Positions 13,127 to 25,789 of a stretch of DNA of 64,000 nucleotides are shown here, piece after piece (the stretch's first letter is position 1; each line of letters starts with the position of its first letter). Location: NCBI GenBank assembly GCA_013398175.1, contig VZRZ01006167.1, positions 3,821-67,820 of the forward strand, read 5' to 3'. This DNA comes from Climacteris rufus (lineage: Eukaryota > Chordata > Aves > Passeriformes > Climacteridae). The notes below the pieces were generated by a model that was given only the letters and a program-made list of their open reading frames with translations, had not been told where the DNA came from and did not search any database. The translations under genes were made by a program, and so were the position numbers.

Positions 13127-13745
13127 AGGGAAGCTGTCACATGTGTCATTAACAGTCATCAGTGATATCAGTAGGTTCATGCTTGGTTTGTATATTTATT
13201 GATGCAAATTTTCCTGTGGAAATTCGGCAGGACATACAGCACAGGAGCAGCCATGATCTCAGGTTTGCCCAATCTGGGTTTTTTAGAGAAAAAAAACCTT
13301 GTTGGAGCCATGTGCCTGTGCAATAAGGCTTCTTGAGTCTGCAGGGCTGTGTGATCAAAGCTTTATTCTGCTTCCTCTTGTTTCAGATGAGTAGGATAAT
13401 GCACAGTGACCCTTCCTTTTGCTGAATGACACATATGTGGAGCCACATACATAGCTCTGGGATAATGTTGGCACATGGGGTTCATTTAAGTCAGTAGAGC
13501 TGATGACTGATGCTGTTATTTCTCCTCATTTCCATGGTAACCTCTCACAAAGTGATGATATTTTACCCATATGCAAGTGCTCAACAAAGGCCATATGCAA
13601 CTTGATTTTATATGATGTCATCTTCTATACAATAACCATGGTTGTCCCATTGAAAAATACCTTCTGTAGTTGGAGTTCAGGCTGATAATCTTCAGAAATC
13701 TTTGAAACTGGATTTTTCTATCTCAATTGAAATTGGCTAAAAACA
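13127..13745. other. Noncoding stretch, nothing recognised
   Basis: No repeat, exon or RNA gene could be supported between the hexamer array and the CR1 at 13746. Confidence 0.5.
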
Positions 13746-14270
13746 TCACAGAATCACAGAATATGCTGAGTTGGAAGGGACTCACAAGGATCATCGAGTC
13801 CAACTCCTGGCTCTGCACAGCACCATCCCCAAGAGTCACACCCTGTGCCTGGGAGTGTTGTCCAAATGCTTCTTGAGCTCTGTCAGGCTAGTGCGGTACC
13901 ACTTTCCCTGTTCCAGGGAACCCTCTGGTAGAAAAACCTTTTCCTAACGTTCGACCTAATACTCCTCTGACACGCTTTCAGGCTGTTCCTTCAGGTCCAG
14001 TCACACAGCAGAGATCAGTGGCTGTCCCTCCTCTTCCCCTCACAAGGAAGATGTAACCGCAATGAGGTCTCCCCTCAGTCTTCTCTTCTCCAGACTGAAC
14101 AGACCAAGTGCCCTCAGCCACTCCTTATAAGGCTTCCCCTCAAGGCCTTTCACCATCTTCATTGCCCTCCTTTCGATGTTTTGTAATGGCTTAATGTCTT
14201 TCTTACATTGTGGTGCCCAAAACTGCACACAGTATTCAAGGTGAGCAGAGTAGAGCAGGAAAAATAGCTG
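13746..14270 (-). mobile_element. CR1 LINE with remnant of the reverse-transcriptase ORF2 C-terminus
   Basis: The reverse-oriented tail begins 'cacagaatcacagaatatg' and runs through 'gagtccaactcctggctctg'. The inner part (about 14050-14250) translates on the minus strand to the hallmark CR1 ORF2 end: 'LEYCVQFWAPQ', then 'RRAMKMVKGLE', 'ALGLFSLEKRRLRGDLIAV'. This is a 5'-truncated, inactive copy. It abuts the 5' side of an oppositely oriented CR1. Confidence 0.9.
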
Positions 14271-14282
14271 TTTTCCCTGATT

Positions 14283-15127
14283 CCTGTAACAGCTTGTCAA
14301 CATGCTGGAGGGAAGGGATGTGATCCAGAGGGACCTGAACAGTCTGGAGAGGTGGGATGGTATGAATTTCCTGAAGTTCAAGGCCAAATGCAAGGTATTT
14401 CATGTGGGTTGTGACAATCCCAAACACAAACACAGGAAAAATGGAGAATCGATTGAAAACAGTCCTGGGGAATAAGACTTGTGAGTGCTGGGGGATGAGA
14501 AGTTCACCATGCCCTGGCACCTGTGTGCTGGCACCTGGAAATCCCCTGTGTGCTGGGCTGGTCCCACAGTGTCGGCAGCAGGAGAGGCGGGGATTCTGCC
14601 CTGTCCAGCTCTGTGATACCTCACCTGCAGTGCTGCCTCCAGCTCTGTGGTCCAACATCAGAAGGATGTGGAGCCGCTGGAGTGAGTCCAGAGGAGGCCA
14701 TGGAGATGCTCCAAGGACCGGAGTTCTTCTGCTCTGGAAACAGGCTGGGAGAGCAGGTGTGTTCAGTCTGAAGAAGTGAAGACTCTGGGGAGACCTTAGA
14801 GCCCCTGCCAGTGCCTAAAGGGGCTCCAAGAGAGCTGGAGAGGGATTTTGGACTGGGGTCGGGAGGGACAGGACAGGGCGAACGGCTTCCCACTGCCAGA
14901 GGGCAGGGTTAGATGCGATATTGGGCAGAAATTCTTTGCTGTGAGGGTGGTGAATCCCTGACACTGGTTGCCCAGAGAAGCTGTGGCTGCCCCATCCCTG
15001 GAAGTGTTCAAGGCCTGATTGGATGGGGCTTGAAGCAAGCTGGTCTAGTGAAGGTGTCCCTCCATGGCAGGGGGATTGGAGTCACATGATCTTTAGCTGT
15101 CTTCCAACACAAAACATTCTATGATAT
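14283..15127 (+). mobile_element. CR1 LINE, plus-strand, 5'-truncated
   Basis: About 845 bp of CR1: 'gatccagagggacctgaaca' near the 5' side, then 'gtgaagactctggggagacc', 'gctgtggctgccccatccct', and a terminal 'acattctatgat'. It lies tail-out against the minus-strand copy ending near 14270. Confidence 0.9.
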
Positions 15128-18100
15128 ATTTTCCTTCCATAGCAACAAGTGTCTTAAGAGTTCTTAAGCACATACTGTGTGTGTACAAGCACTGTTCTTT
15201 TCTTTTCTGCAAGAATAGTGTCCCTTATCAGGTTTTAATTTGTAGTTCCCTTTGTAATCTGTTAGTTTCCTTAACAGGTTCTCAAATTTCCTGTCTGACT
15301 TGGCAGTGCTGCCCTGGCTGGACTCTTGCCAGATACACAACCAAATCTCCATTCAGATACACAACCAAAACACCAAGTGCCTCTATTTTGGTTATGCCAT
15401 CAATTAACCTTATTGTGAAGAGCATCCTCTCCAACACACAGAACCTTTCATACTTGGGTTGTCGGGTAACTATTATATGCATTGGTTAGTCTTTACTTAT
15501 TCCTCTGATGTTAATTCTAGATTGTTGTTTATTTCTACTGGGCTGCCTAAAGCTGCCAGGTTTCAGAAATCAGAGCTCTGCAAACAGTACAAGCAATGCA
15601 AACAATAGAGGAATACGAGCAAGGGACTGTGAGTCACAGCTTCTACATTCAGCTTTCACCTAGTCTGCTCCACTCAACTCCTGCAAGGCTCAATTTCAAT
15701 ATTTTGCAATATTTTGCAGTCCAATAATTAGTGTCTGGAGGCCCTTAGAAGAAAGGGGCTTAGATGTTCAAAAGCTGTTAATTAATTAAAATGTTGTAAA
15801 TCAAGAAATAATAGTGATTAATTTGCTGTGATTTCCATTATTACCTAGTGATGACAACTACTTGCTCTCCTCCAGACCTCTGCCCTTCCAACAATACAAT
15901 TCAGGCGAACTATGATTCAAGTCAAAATTTATGGGAAAAATGAATCACAGAGGTCCTGCTAACTCTGCAGCTAGTGAGAGCCACGTGGACGGGGAGTGAG
16001 GACACAGCCAAAGGGATGCTATTCCAGAAGAAAGGCTCTTTGTTTTGCTTCACAAACAAGGTTGCTAATTGGGTATAGAAAACAGGTGACAACAGAAAAA
16101 ATAGCAAATAGCACTGTCCTGCATCCTGTGTCCACATGCACCCCAGGCTGCTCAGATTGTCCCTGACACTTTGCAAGTAGAGGCTGAAGACTAGAAGTAC
16201 CCCAGAAAAGAGGATCTGATAACTTACATGACTTCTGCCTGCACCCCTGATTTTTCATGCCCATTTGGGCATTTTCCAAGCCATCCCAAAAGGGACAATA
16301 CTTTCTGTGAGAAAAATGTAATATTTGGATTGTTAAATTGATTATCCCTTCTGCAACAGATAATCAGGGAACTGCTTACCTGTTAAACATCCCCAGTCAG
16401 GAGCAGTCAGACAAAGATTCTGCATGAGCAACATTGCTGAATCAGCCAACAAACCCTCCGTGGGCTGCTGTACGGCCTCTCTGCACCCTTGCCAGCCCAC
16501 CTCCCCTCTCCAGGACACAGTGAGCAAAGGGCTGTGGTTTGCTCCCAGGGACTTCTTAAGCCTTAGCCCTGTACCACTGACCTCTTTGCTTTGCTGGAGT
16601 GTAACCACAATATTGCAGAGGCAATGAAGAGCCTGGCAAGGTTTGGGTCACTCTTCCTCAGCGAGAAGGAAGGGACTGCACCCAAATCAGTCCTTAGGTA
16701 GGACACCCACTGATTTATGTGAATTGACCGCAAAACTGGCTCCATCCCTACATATTCCTTCATCCAGAGGCATCAGACCTAGTTCTTCACCGAAGCACTG
16801 CTATCCTGCAAGTACCACAGCTTTCTCCAGGACCTCGAGAGGAAATGGGGCTGCTTGTGTTGGCTAATCATGCATGATATATAGGCAGAACTCATCCTTC
16901 ACATCCCAGTTGCCAATCTCTTCAGCTCTCCTGGGTTTGTGATGTTAGCAACAATGCCCAGACCATTCCCGAGTCTGATGTGGGGAGACACGTTAGCACA
17001 CTCTGCTCTTCCTCCTGGGATGGACTCCATACATTGGATAAAAGCAGCACTGAAAGGCAGAGCAATTTATCTGGCTACTGAGCCATCACTGCCAGCCCAA
17101 GAAAACCAAGAGGTTAGATGGTTGCAGTCTAATTAGGACATTTCCTAATTTAATAGAAGGAAGTGCTGTAGGACAGCTTCATCACTTCCTGGCTTTTCAG
17201 CCTGAACCCACTTTGGGCTTATCAGTGTAAAGAGACACAGTAGGGCATGAGCTGACCCTGCCTGGGGCTGTGTCCGCATGAAAGCTCCTTGGTGGAAGCT
17301 GAGCTCTGGCATGCAGATCCCAGCCAGAGCTGGCTTCAGGTCGACCAGCTCAGCATTTGGGTGGAACACATACACAACCTGCATCCGTCTGTGTAGATGT
17401 ACCCTTGGGGACATCAAAGAAGAAGACAGAGCTGCTGGCAAAGGTTGTCTAAAGCCTTTCCCAAGAAGCATTTTCCCTGCCACAGGACTTGTCTGGAACA
17501 ATGCTCCTCAAGGGGCTGTTTCCTTAATGGAGGACTGCACTCACAGCCTGATATGGGGTTGGGTTATAAAGAAATTATTTGTGACACATGATACTGCATG
17601 AAAGGAAAACACCAGCACTGAGCAGGCCCAGTCTTGGGACAGCATGATTTATTCCCTACCACTGGATCCAAAAGCATCCTGGAGGGCAGCAAGTCTGCTG
17701 CTGAGCCCCATGGATTGTTTTCCCTGCTTTATTCCTCCCTCCTTCCCTCCGTTGCAAAGAGGAGCTACTGTTCAATGTATCCAAGTATTGCTAAACAACA
17801 GAAAGGTGATCTCTCACAACATCCTAGGGTCCAATTCCCTCTTGGGAGCCACACATGGGTTTGCCTGACCCAAGGGAGAGAGGAGGGCAGTCATCCTGCC
17901 AGAAGAACAATACAGGGAAGTCCTATTCAACTGAGATTTGACCAAGGAGCAGATTGTTTGTCTGGTTGTTAAACTGGAATCCTCAAGTTTAGCTCCTATC
18001 CTGGGGTATCTGGGAAATGTCCATTGAAAGAAATTCAGCAAATATGCCTTGAGGTTGGTGCAGAGCCCCCACTCTGTGCACCGTTTCACCCCTGGCCAAT

Positions 18101-21084
18101 GCAAGATATGTTTTGTTGCAAATATGGTATGTGAGCTACCAACACACAGTGCAGAGTGAGAACTGTGTGTAAGCAGACATTTACTGGATAAGGATGCTCC
18201 AAATGGAGGCACCTTTTGTAGCTTCTCTGTGTGCTTGCAGGCACTTATGCAGGTCCTCCCTATCTGTGGAATGAGTCAGGTTATTTTACTTTCCACTTAT
18301 TTTTGATTGAGATTGAGATCTTCAGGCGTGTTTTGATACACACCAAACACACCTGATCCCAGCAGGACTCAGCATGACTGTAACATGGACAAGTTCTCAC
18401 CAGAAGAATGTAAAAAGAATAGTTCTTCCTTCTCTAACTAGGTTCAAAGACTGCACTGGTTTTTACAATATTTTTATGTAGGTTCTGATGAAAAATATGA
18501 CTTAAAAGATTTTTTCCAAGTTTTTAAGTTATCAGTTGCTGCTTTCAAATCTTCTGCATGTGCTGTGGATAACACATTGCACAACATGATGGATGAAACA
18601 AATGCTTTCATTTATGCTTGATGATCCAGAGCCTTACAGAGTGGAAATCAGCAGATTGACAAGACTGTATCTATAAAATAATTCTCCCATGAAGATGTGA
18701 CCTTCCACCTTTTCAATAGGACTACAGTGGGGGTTTTTTGCCTATTATACTATGAACAGTCAAGACTAGACATCATTTCCCCTTGTTCTGCATCCTGTTT
18801 TTGAGAACAATAGCTGCATTTTTGACCGGATGCCAGCCCATAATTCATGTTTGCCTGCATCCTTTGGAGCACAGATTTGGCTGATACTATAATAATTTGG
18901 TGCATTGAAATGACTGCTCCAATTAGAGCAAGGTTTTGTGGATTTTTTTTTCTAGTCAATAATATTATTTCTAATGATTTAAATGTTTTAGAAATAATAA
19001 ATGAGGAAGAGAGGCCTCACCTCTTGACGAAATATGGATATATAAATTCCCTTGACCTAATCTCCAGTCACTCAAATATGATACAGTTCAAAAGTTCAGC
19101 TTGGGATCGAGCTTTGTTGAGTTTATGTCCTGTTTGGGACAGATAGCTTGAAACAGACAAGAGGAATCCAGTGAAAAACAGAGGGAGAGGAAGGCAGTGG
19201 TCAACATGGAGTAAACACAACAGCTGGACAAAAAACAAGTGCATTATAAGAATGAATACTTTATACCAAGTCTCGCTTTTGACAGTGTCACTGGCTTTCA
19301 CTCTGTTCTCAAACCTGCTGAGCAGCACCCATTGTCACCATCAGTCCCATACATGTTGTTGGTAACCACTGTAGAGCAAAAAGTGAGCACCAATGACAAT
19401 AGTGCCTTCACTGATGTGACAGAAATTATCCCGTCAAAGGGTTGCTCCCAAGCAAGAACTTGGATATGCTGGTTTAATTGTTCTGGGACAACTTTTACTC
19501 AGGCAACTTAGGCTGATCGGAAAACCCTCCAGGATAACGAGAGTTGTCTCTGAAGGCCTGAATAATTTACATTCCAACATCTTTAAGTCTAAATTGATGT
19601 GAAATGATCTGCTCCCTTCCCCATGCATAAATCCTCTTCCAGCAAACAGACTCTGCTGGGTTCCTCGGGTTCAGGATTGATCCCAAATACATTTTCTTCT
19701 CTGTCATCAGTAAGACTGTAAAAATCCACCCAACATTTGACTTAGTTCTTCTTTGTGTTTCTTCTTTCTTCCCTGCTGATTTAGAATGTTCAAAACATCC
19801 CTTTCTGTTTATGTGCTTTAATTCTCCCCCTTCCACTGTGAACCAATTCTCATAACCTTTCTGCAATGGTCCCATTTTCAAATCTTTCCCGTTGTTGCTG
19901 GATCCTCTCTGAACTCTCTCACAGTGTCTGGCTAGAAAGCTTAGCCAGGTTTTATAACCTCATCCTTGAGGCCTAAAGGGGTCTTGAGGAGCCCATCTGG
20001 GAGATCTGCAAAGCAAGACAGCAAAGGCAGATAGGAGCAGCTGCCACAGAATTGTGTCTCGTGACCTAATGAATTATCCCTAGTCAGTATGTAAATATTA
20101 CTGAATATAGCCTTAGCCTGGCCCATTTGTCAAGGAAACATGCAGTCTTGAATCACATATGTGAGGCAAGAAACTTATGCTAAAGTCTGCTACAAAGTGT
20201 TTTCCAAGAGTAAACAACAATCAACAAAACTGTGGGTTTGAAACTCTTCAATCTATGCTTCTTGTCAGAATGTTTTTAACAACATTTTAAAGTGAAAGGA
20301 AGTGGAGTTATAAAACTTGTAAATATTATTTTTAAAAGCATGAATTACAATGTAAATATTCATGATGGAAGGAAGTTCTACAGCGTAAAACATTTTTGAA
20401 TTAAAATCTTACCTGTTGGGCGTCTTCTGAAATTTCAAAAGGTTACTATCATTATTTTATTTTGTGTTCTTCCTGTGTCCTGACACTAATTGATGTGTTA
20501 AAACTTGAAAAGATTTATATAGTGTCAACATATTTTGTCTATTTTATTTTGATTTATTTTGCTTTGTTTGTTTTAGTGACAACTGGGAGGGATGTTATTT
20601 AGCATTATCAAATTTAAATATTTCCTTATCTTCTCTAGAACAAAGGTAATAAAAGTAAAACTGAATGGAGCAATGATTTTTTTTAAATTTTATTGTATGA
20701 GGATGTGCTTTCTGCAGTAGGAATATATGAATTAAAATTGAAGCTCTGGCCTTACAAAGGAAACATTTGTCAGCTTCGTATCTTTCAGAATTTTCATGTA
20801 AAATTTTGGAAATACTAACTTAAATTCTGAGCTATAAAACTGGGAGAAAAAAAAAAAAGGAAAGATTACGTGAACTCAGACTTCCATGAGCTGACTAACT
20901 CTGCCCATTTCTGGCATAATCAGCTGCTTTTGCCATCTCTCTGGACACTTCTCCTGCCAAACCCTTCCATTGCTTCAGTGGAGGAGCAGGTGTCACTTAC
21001 AGGCTCCGTTTCTCAGAAGTTTCTCTGCTACTCTATTCCTCTGCTAAGTGCGTGACCCATTCTTGTTGTCCAAAGATTTGGAGA
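15128..21084. other. Long noncoding stretch, nothing recognised
   Basis: It contains short open frames only. The densest are at 16340-18212, on both strands, up to about 130 codons, without recognisable domains. No CR1 or LTR copy could be supported. A possible TAATTAATTAA-type AT cluster lies near 15779-15790. Confidence 0.5.
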
Positions 21085-21340
21085 ATAATTCAAAACAGAA
21101 GGAGCCTCTGGAGTACTCCAATCCAGCTCCCTGATGGAAGCTGGGCCAACTTCAGTGTCAGAAGTAGTTGCCCAGGGCCTTGTTCTGACAAGTTCTGAGA
21201 GTCTCCAAGTACTTCCCAGAGTTCAACGTCCCTCATTATGAAGAATTTTTCACTTATGCTTAATGTGAACTTCCCCAGTTGCAGCTCTCAGCAGTTGTAT
21301 CTTGTCCCTTAAGTGAATATTGATTTCACCCTGACCATTC
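21085..21340 (-). mobile_element. Old CR1 LINE fragment
   Basis: The reverse-oriented CR1 3' region is diverged but collinear: 'ccaatccagctccctgatgg', 'gttgcccagggccttgttct', then 'agttgcagctctcagcagtt'. It joins an oppositely oriented CR1 at about 21345. Confidence 0.7.
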
Positions 21341-21344
21341 CTTC

Positions 21345-21545
21345 CGCATTCTTCACTGTGAGGGTGACAGAGCACTACATCAGGCTGCCCAGAGAGATTG
21401 TGGAATCTCCTCCTCTGGAAATCTTTAAAACCCACATGGACATGATCCTGTGCAACATGCTCTGAGTGAACCTGCTCTAGCAGGGGAGTTGGACTAGATG
21501 ATCTCCAGAGGTGCCTTCCAACCCCAACCATTCTGTGGTTCTGGA
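21345..21545 (+). mobile_element. CR1 LINE 3' fragment
   Basis: It reads 'tcactgtgagggtgacagag', 'ggctgcccagagagattgtg', 'gttggactagatgatctcc', and ends with 'ccattctgtggttctgg', the CR1 terminus. Confidence 0.9.
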
Positions 21546-21824
21546 ATTTGGATTCCAAATTCCTGGTTTATTCTCATTCCCCTTCTGTTCTCCTTGTGCC
21601 ATACCTCCTGCCTAGTTGCCCATTCCAAACCTTCTTCTCTTTGGTGAGTTTCCTACCTGAAAATGGAATTTTCTCTTTCACTGGTCTTCAGGACCAGGGA
21701 CTGTCTTCTCCACTCCCTTTTCTGTGAAAGTCAGGAACAGTAGAGAGGAATCTCTTCCATAGTTGCCTTCCAGAATGTTTCTTCACAGAGTATACTGCTT
21801 ACGAACTGGAAAACCATAAAGTCA

Positions 21825-22105
21825 CAAAATAGTTTGGGTTGGACAGGACCTTAAAGATCACCTAGTTTCAGTCCTCTGCCATGGACGGGGATACCTTCTA
21901 CTAGACCGGTTTACTCCAAGCCCCATCCAACCTGGCCTTGAACACTTCCAGAGATGAGGCATCCACAGCTTTTTTGCAACATGTGCCTGTGTTTCACCAT
22001 CTTCACAGTAAAGAATTTCTTCCTCATCTCCCTTCTTTTATTTTAAAACTGCTCCCCCTTCTCCTGTCACTATCTCTCTGTATAAAAAGCCACTTGAGAA
22101 GCCAC
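21825..22105 (-). mobile_element. CR1 LINE fragment
   Basis: The reverse-oriented tail 'agtttgggttggacaggacc' is followed by 'ccaagccccatccaacctgg' and 'cagtaaagaatttcttcctc'. It is moderately diverged. Confidence 0.85.
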
Positions 22106-22879
22106 CTTTAAGTATGGAAAGATTACAAGCAGGTCTCCCATGTGTCTCCTGAATGTGTGTCTGATGTGATGGCTGCTAGAAATGGACAGGAGGGAATCTG
22201 TGGAACTAACCTGGCTCTGCAACATGGCAGAACAGCCATGGTCAATAGCTTGGGAGAAAAGTGACTCAATGTTGCAGGATTTTTCCCTTATATTTGCCAA
22301 AATTTTGCTTAATATCATGTTACATCAGCCTCCAAATATCTGTGCTTGTGAAAGAATGTATTATAGCATGACAGATCCTCCTCATTAAGTTCTTCCATGC
22401 ATTTTCAGTCTCTTCTTCCTCCCATTTCAGTTTCACCCCATTTCCCTGATTACTGATACTTTTATTTCAGTTTGTTTCTCTGCAGGCAAGTAAGACAATA
22501 CGGAATGACACGGGGAATAGATAGGGACAGGAAATGCTTTGAGTTCCCAAAATATGAAGAGGCACTTATTATCTTGTGTACTAAACCACTGTGGCTAGTT
22601 TAGGGCTGAGCAGGGTCCCTGCAGAGATCTGTGGCCAGAGACTGGTACCCTGCTGGGTGTTGTTTTGTCTTGCAGAAAAAAAAAATCAAGTCTAGAAACT
22701 GAGACTTGATTTGCCATGGATGATCAACATGATTCATGACTTGTGGAGCTTTTAGGGACCCTCTCTGGTAGTGTTTCTAGTGTTTCCAGTACTTTTATCT
22801 ACCTGATCCCACTGCAGACGATTGTTTTCAGGAAGAAAACACAGCAAACTGCAGTAGGACATGTTTGAGTGATATCTGT
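22106..22879. other. Noncoding stretch, nothing recognised
   Basis: No repeat or gene was recognised between two CR1 copies. The only open frames are short. Confidence 0.5.
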
Positions 22880-23268
22880 CATTGTTCAGCACAGAGAAGA
22901 GAAAACTCCAGGGAGACCTCATTGCTGCCTTCCTGTACCTAAAGGGGTTTATAAGAAGGGGAGAGATGGACTTTTTGCACAGGCAGATAGTGACAGGACA
23001 AGGAGCAGTGATTTTAAACTGAAAGACATGAGGTCTAGATTAGGTGTTAGGAACAAATGCATCCCTGTGTGGGTAGTGAGGTCCTGGCACAGGTTGCCCA
23101 GAGAAGCTGTGGCTGTCCCATCCCAGGAAGTGTTCAAGGCCAGGTTGGAAGGGGCCCTGAGCAACCTGATTTAGTGAGTAGCATCACTGTTTATGGCAGA
23201 GGGGCTGCAATGAGATGATCTTTAAGGAGTTTTCCAACCCAAACCAGTTTAGGATTCTATGATTCTAC
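22880..23268 (+). mobile_element. CR1 LINE 3' fragment
   Basis: It carries 'agggagacctcattgctgcc', 'ggttgcccagagaagctgtg', 'tgttcaaggccaggttgg' and a terminal 'ggattctatgattctac'. It is in plus orientation and 5'-truncated. Confidence 0.92.
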
Positions 23269-24419
23269 TGTCCTGTCCCATGCAAAGACCTGCAGAGAGG
23301 AAGCCATTTCTTGCAGGTAGCAACTTAAAGAAAACAAAGGTTGTATTGACTTCATAAATTCCAAATGCTCTGTTACATATCCCAGAATCACAGGATATTC
23401 CTTGGCTTAGCAGCAGGAGCTCTTTGCATCAGCAGAGTCTTTTGCAAGGACTTTACGAAAAAGCAATGAATGAGGGAGTCAATTTTGGTTGCAAAATTGC
23501 AGTCAAAACAGCCCATATCATGCGTACTGTCCTGGTTCCACTGGAATTGGGTTAATATTCCGCTTCATTAAACCATGGCACCAACCTACTAGGACAATGG
23601 GGCTGACTGGTGGAAAGATGTGTAATATGTGGGTGATGGCTACATCTGATGTAGGATCAGGTATCTTGGTGTTTCAGCTTCTTGCAGACACAGTAACAGA
23701 CAGGAAAGGCAAGAGTTGTGGCTGTCATCTACATACCCCTATTTTGAATAATTTTGAACAATGTAATGTAGAGCTCCCATTTTCCTCTATTTTCCCTCTC
23801 TTTGTGAGTTTATGCACATTTTCTTTCCCTCACTCTCCTTGTCCCATGCACAATAACAGAATTTGTTGAAGAGGGCTCATATCACATCTTGGTTGTTTAT
23901 GCTGCTAACAGGGAAAGCCAAATGAGCCATGCTGCACTTTACCCCTGAGATTTATTCCTCAAGAAAATTGTTTCTGCTCCCTGTGAAGTCAATGGAAGTC
24001 AAATTTGTCCCAGATGTTTAGTAATAACAAGCACTTCCTTTTGGTAGAGAGAAACAAAAGCAGTGTTAAAACTGTTAATTAAATGGGTTTGGCTCTCTCA
24101 TCAGTTATTAACCAATTCCAGTCATGGCAGTCAAACTGATAATGGCTCTCAGAAGGAGAAATAGTCTTGCCATGCTCAACACAAAAGCCATGAACCCAGT
24201 GTGTGGCAAGACAGAATCTGGGTGCACAGCTTGGCTTGCTTTCACACCAAAGGAAAAGTTCACCATCTTCAGCACCAAGTTTCCAACTAATCCCTGGGAT
24301 CACTGCTTATGCAAACCTTCTCCTATAAGGTTAAGGGCTTCAGCCAGTGGGTAATATTGGCTTCTGTAGATGTTAGATCAGGCCCTATTGTTGCTGATAA
24401 TTTGTACAAATTCGTAGGA
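23269..24419. other. Noncoding stretch, nothing recognised
   Basis: No repeat, exon or RNA gene could be supported. It lies downstream of the likely LRRC32 3' end. A further AATAAA on the minus strand (23956-23951) could serve as a distal polyadenylation signal. Confidence 0.45.
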
Positions 24420-24612
24420 TCACTGAAATCACAGAATGGTTTGTTTTGGAAGGGACCTTAAAGATCATTTCATTCCAACCTCCTGCCCTGGGCAGGGACA
24501 CCTTCTCCTAAACCAGGTTGCTCTGGGCCCCATGCAACCTACCCTTGAACACTTCCAGGGATGTGGCAGACACAACTTCTCTGGGCAACCTGTTCCAAAT
24601 TCTTGCCTACAT
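24420..24612 (-). mobile_element. CR1 LINE 3' fragment
   Basis: The reverse-oriented tail 'cacagaatggtttgttttgg' leads to 'cctcctgccctgggcaggga' and 'cttctctgggcaacctgttc'. It sits just beyond the AATAAA proposed for LRRC32. Confidence 0.9.
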
Positions 24613-24811
24613 CTCCAGTAGATCTTATTCTCCATTGGTTGTACTCTTATGGAGCAGCTGTCCCTGCTTCAGGACCAGAAGGTAAAGGTCTAAGGTGGAG
24701 TCTGAACACCATAGAAAAATATGAAGACATTTCTTTTCATCTGTGGAGCATTCCAAGCTGGTGCATTAATATATCCACAGCCATGTGCTTTTTACAAAAT
24801 TCAAAGGTGTC

Positions 24812-25789
24812 TTTATTGTACAAAATTCCACAATGAAAACCACCAGCCAGTCATACATAACTGCTTAAAAAATATAATTATACACCGTTTTGTAGTGTGC
24901 TACTTTTGACATTCACTAGCTGGAAGAAACAGAAATGGAGCAGCAATTTGACTCTGAGTTATTTACCTGGACAGGTTTCAGTTTGACCTCTATTTCTCTT
25001 ATGTGCCTAATTGGACAGTTCCTGGCATTAACAGAAGACCTATACAGTTCCTTTTCAAAGCCACTGAACCCTGTTAGCAGGGCAGGCTTCCACTCACTGT
25101 TGTGCTCCCTTCAAAAGGGTGAATTTTTTGTCAGAGTATGGGACATAACATTTGTCAGTGTCAACTTTTAGCAACAGGCTAGCCATGTTAAACTCAGCAC
25201 AGAATGTGGACCTACAGAACTTTCCTTGAAGCCCATTCTCTAGACAATAATATCTTTTTAGGGAAAGACAGTGGACATCTTGTCTGAATAATGGCCCCAG
25301 GACCGTGTTTCCTATGCATTACTTCACATTGGTATCTTCACAACACCTTTTTGCAGTTTAATCTCCCATGACCTTTAAAAACATATATTACTCTTCGGCA
25401 CTGAAATGTAACTGTATGCAGTGAGTTCACAACAGGTTTCTTAGAAATATAAACATTTCAGTTCAAAGTTAGCTGGTTGAATTAATTCTCCGGGATTTTT
25501 CTTTTTAAAAACCTTCACCCCAGAGATTAATTTCTTCACATTAAACCCAGTTAAATATGTATTGCACACAAGGGCCAAATTTTTCCTCTTTGAGTTGAAC
25601 TGTGGATCTGCAAAACACGGCAAATTCTCCTTCCAATGCTTGCAACCCAGACCAGAGGTGCAATTCAGGGGCACTTCAAAAGCATCTTAAAATCCACAGC
25701 TGAAAATCAAGATGAGAATTTTATCCTTCATTTCTACACACTGTCAGTGTAGCACCTGATTTGTTCAATTCTCAAGGCATTTTGTGTTC
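24812..25789 (-). other. Probable LRRC32 3' UTR
   Basis: Downstream of the stop codon on the minus strand there is an ATTAAA at 25362-25357 and a canonical AATAAA at 24817-24812. Either could end the transcript, and the second gives a 3' UTR of roughly 1 kb. No other gene feature was seen in the stretch. The extent is inferred from the signals only. Confidence 0.45.

Noticed and set aside
12616..13202. Five overlapping frames of 150-178 codons encoding Ser-Pro, Lys-Glu, Phe-Ser, poly-Leu or poly-Arg tracts
   Set aside because: They are translations of the perfect hexamer array in different frames and include an n; a period of 6 keeps every frame open. No flanking coding context.
14400..15038. 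Several 74-140 codon frames on both strands
   Set aside because: The stretch lies in a CR1 LINE; these are non-coding readings of the element.
16340..18212. Cluster of 75-132 codon frames on both strands
   Set aside because: No known domain, codon pattern or splice context, and frames overlap on opposite strands; consistent with chance in DNA of moderate GC.
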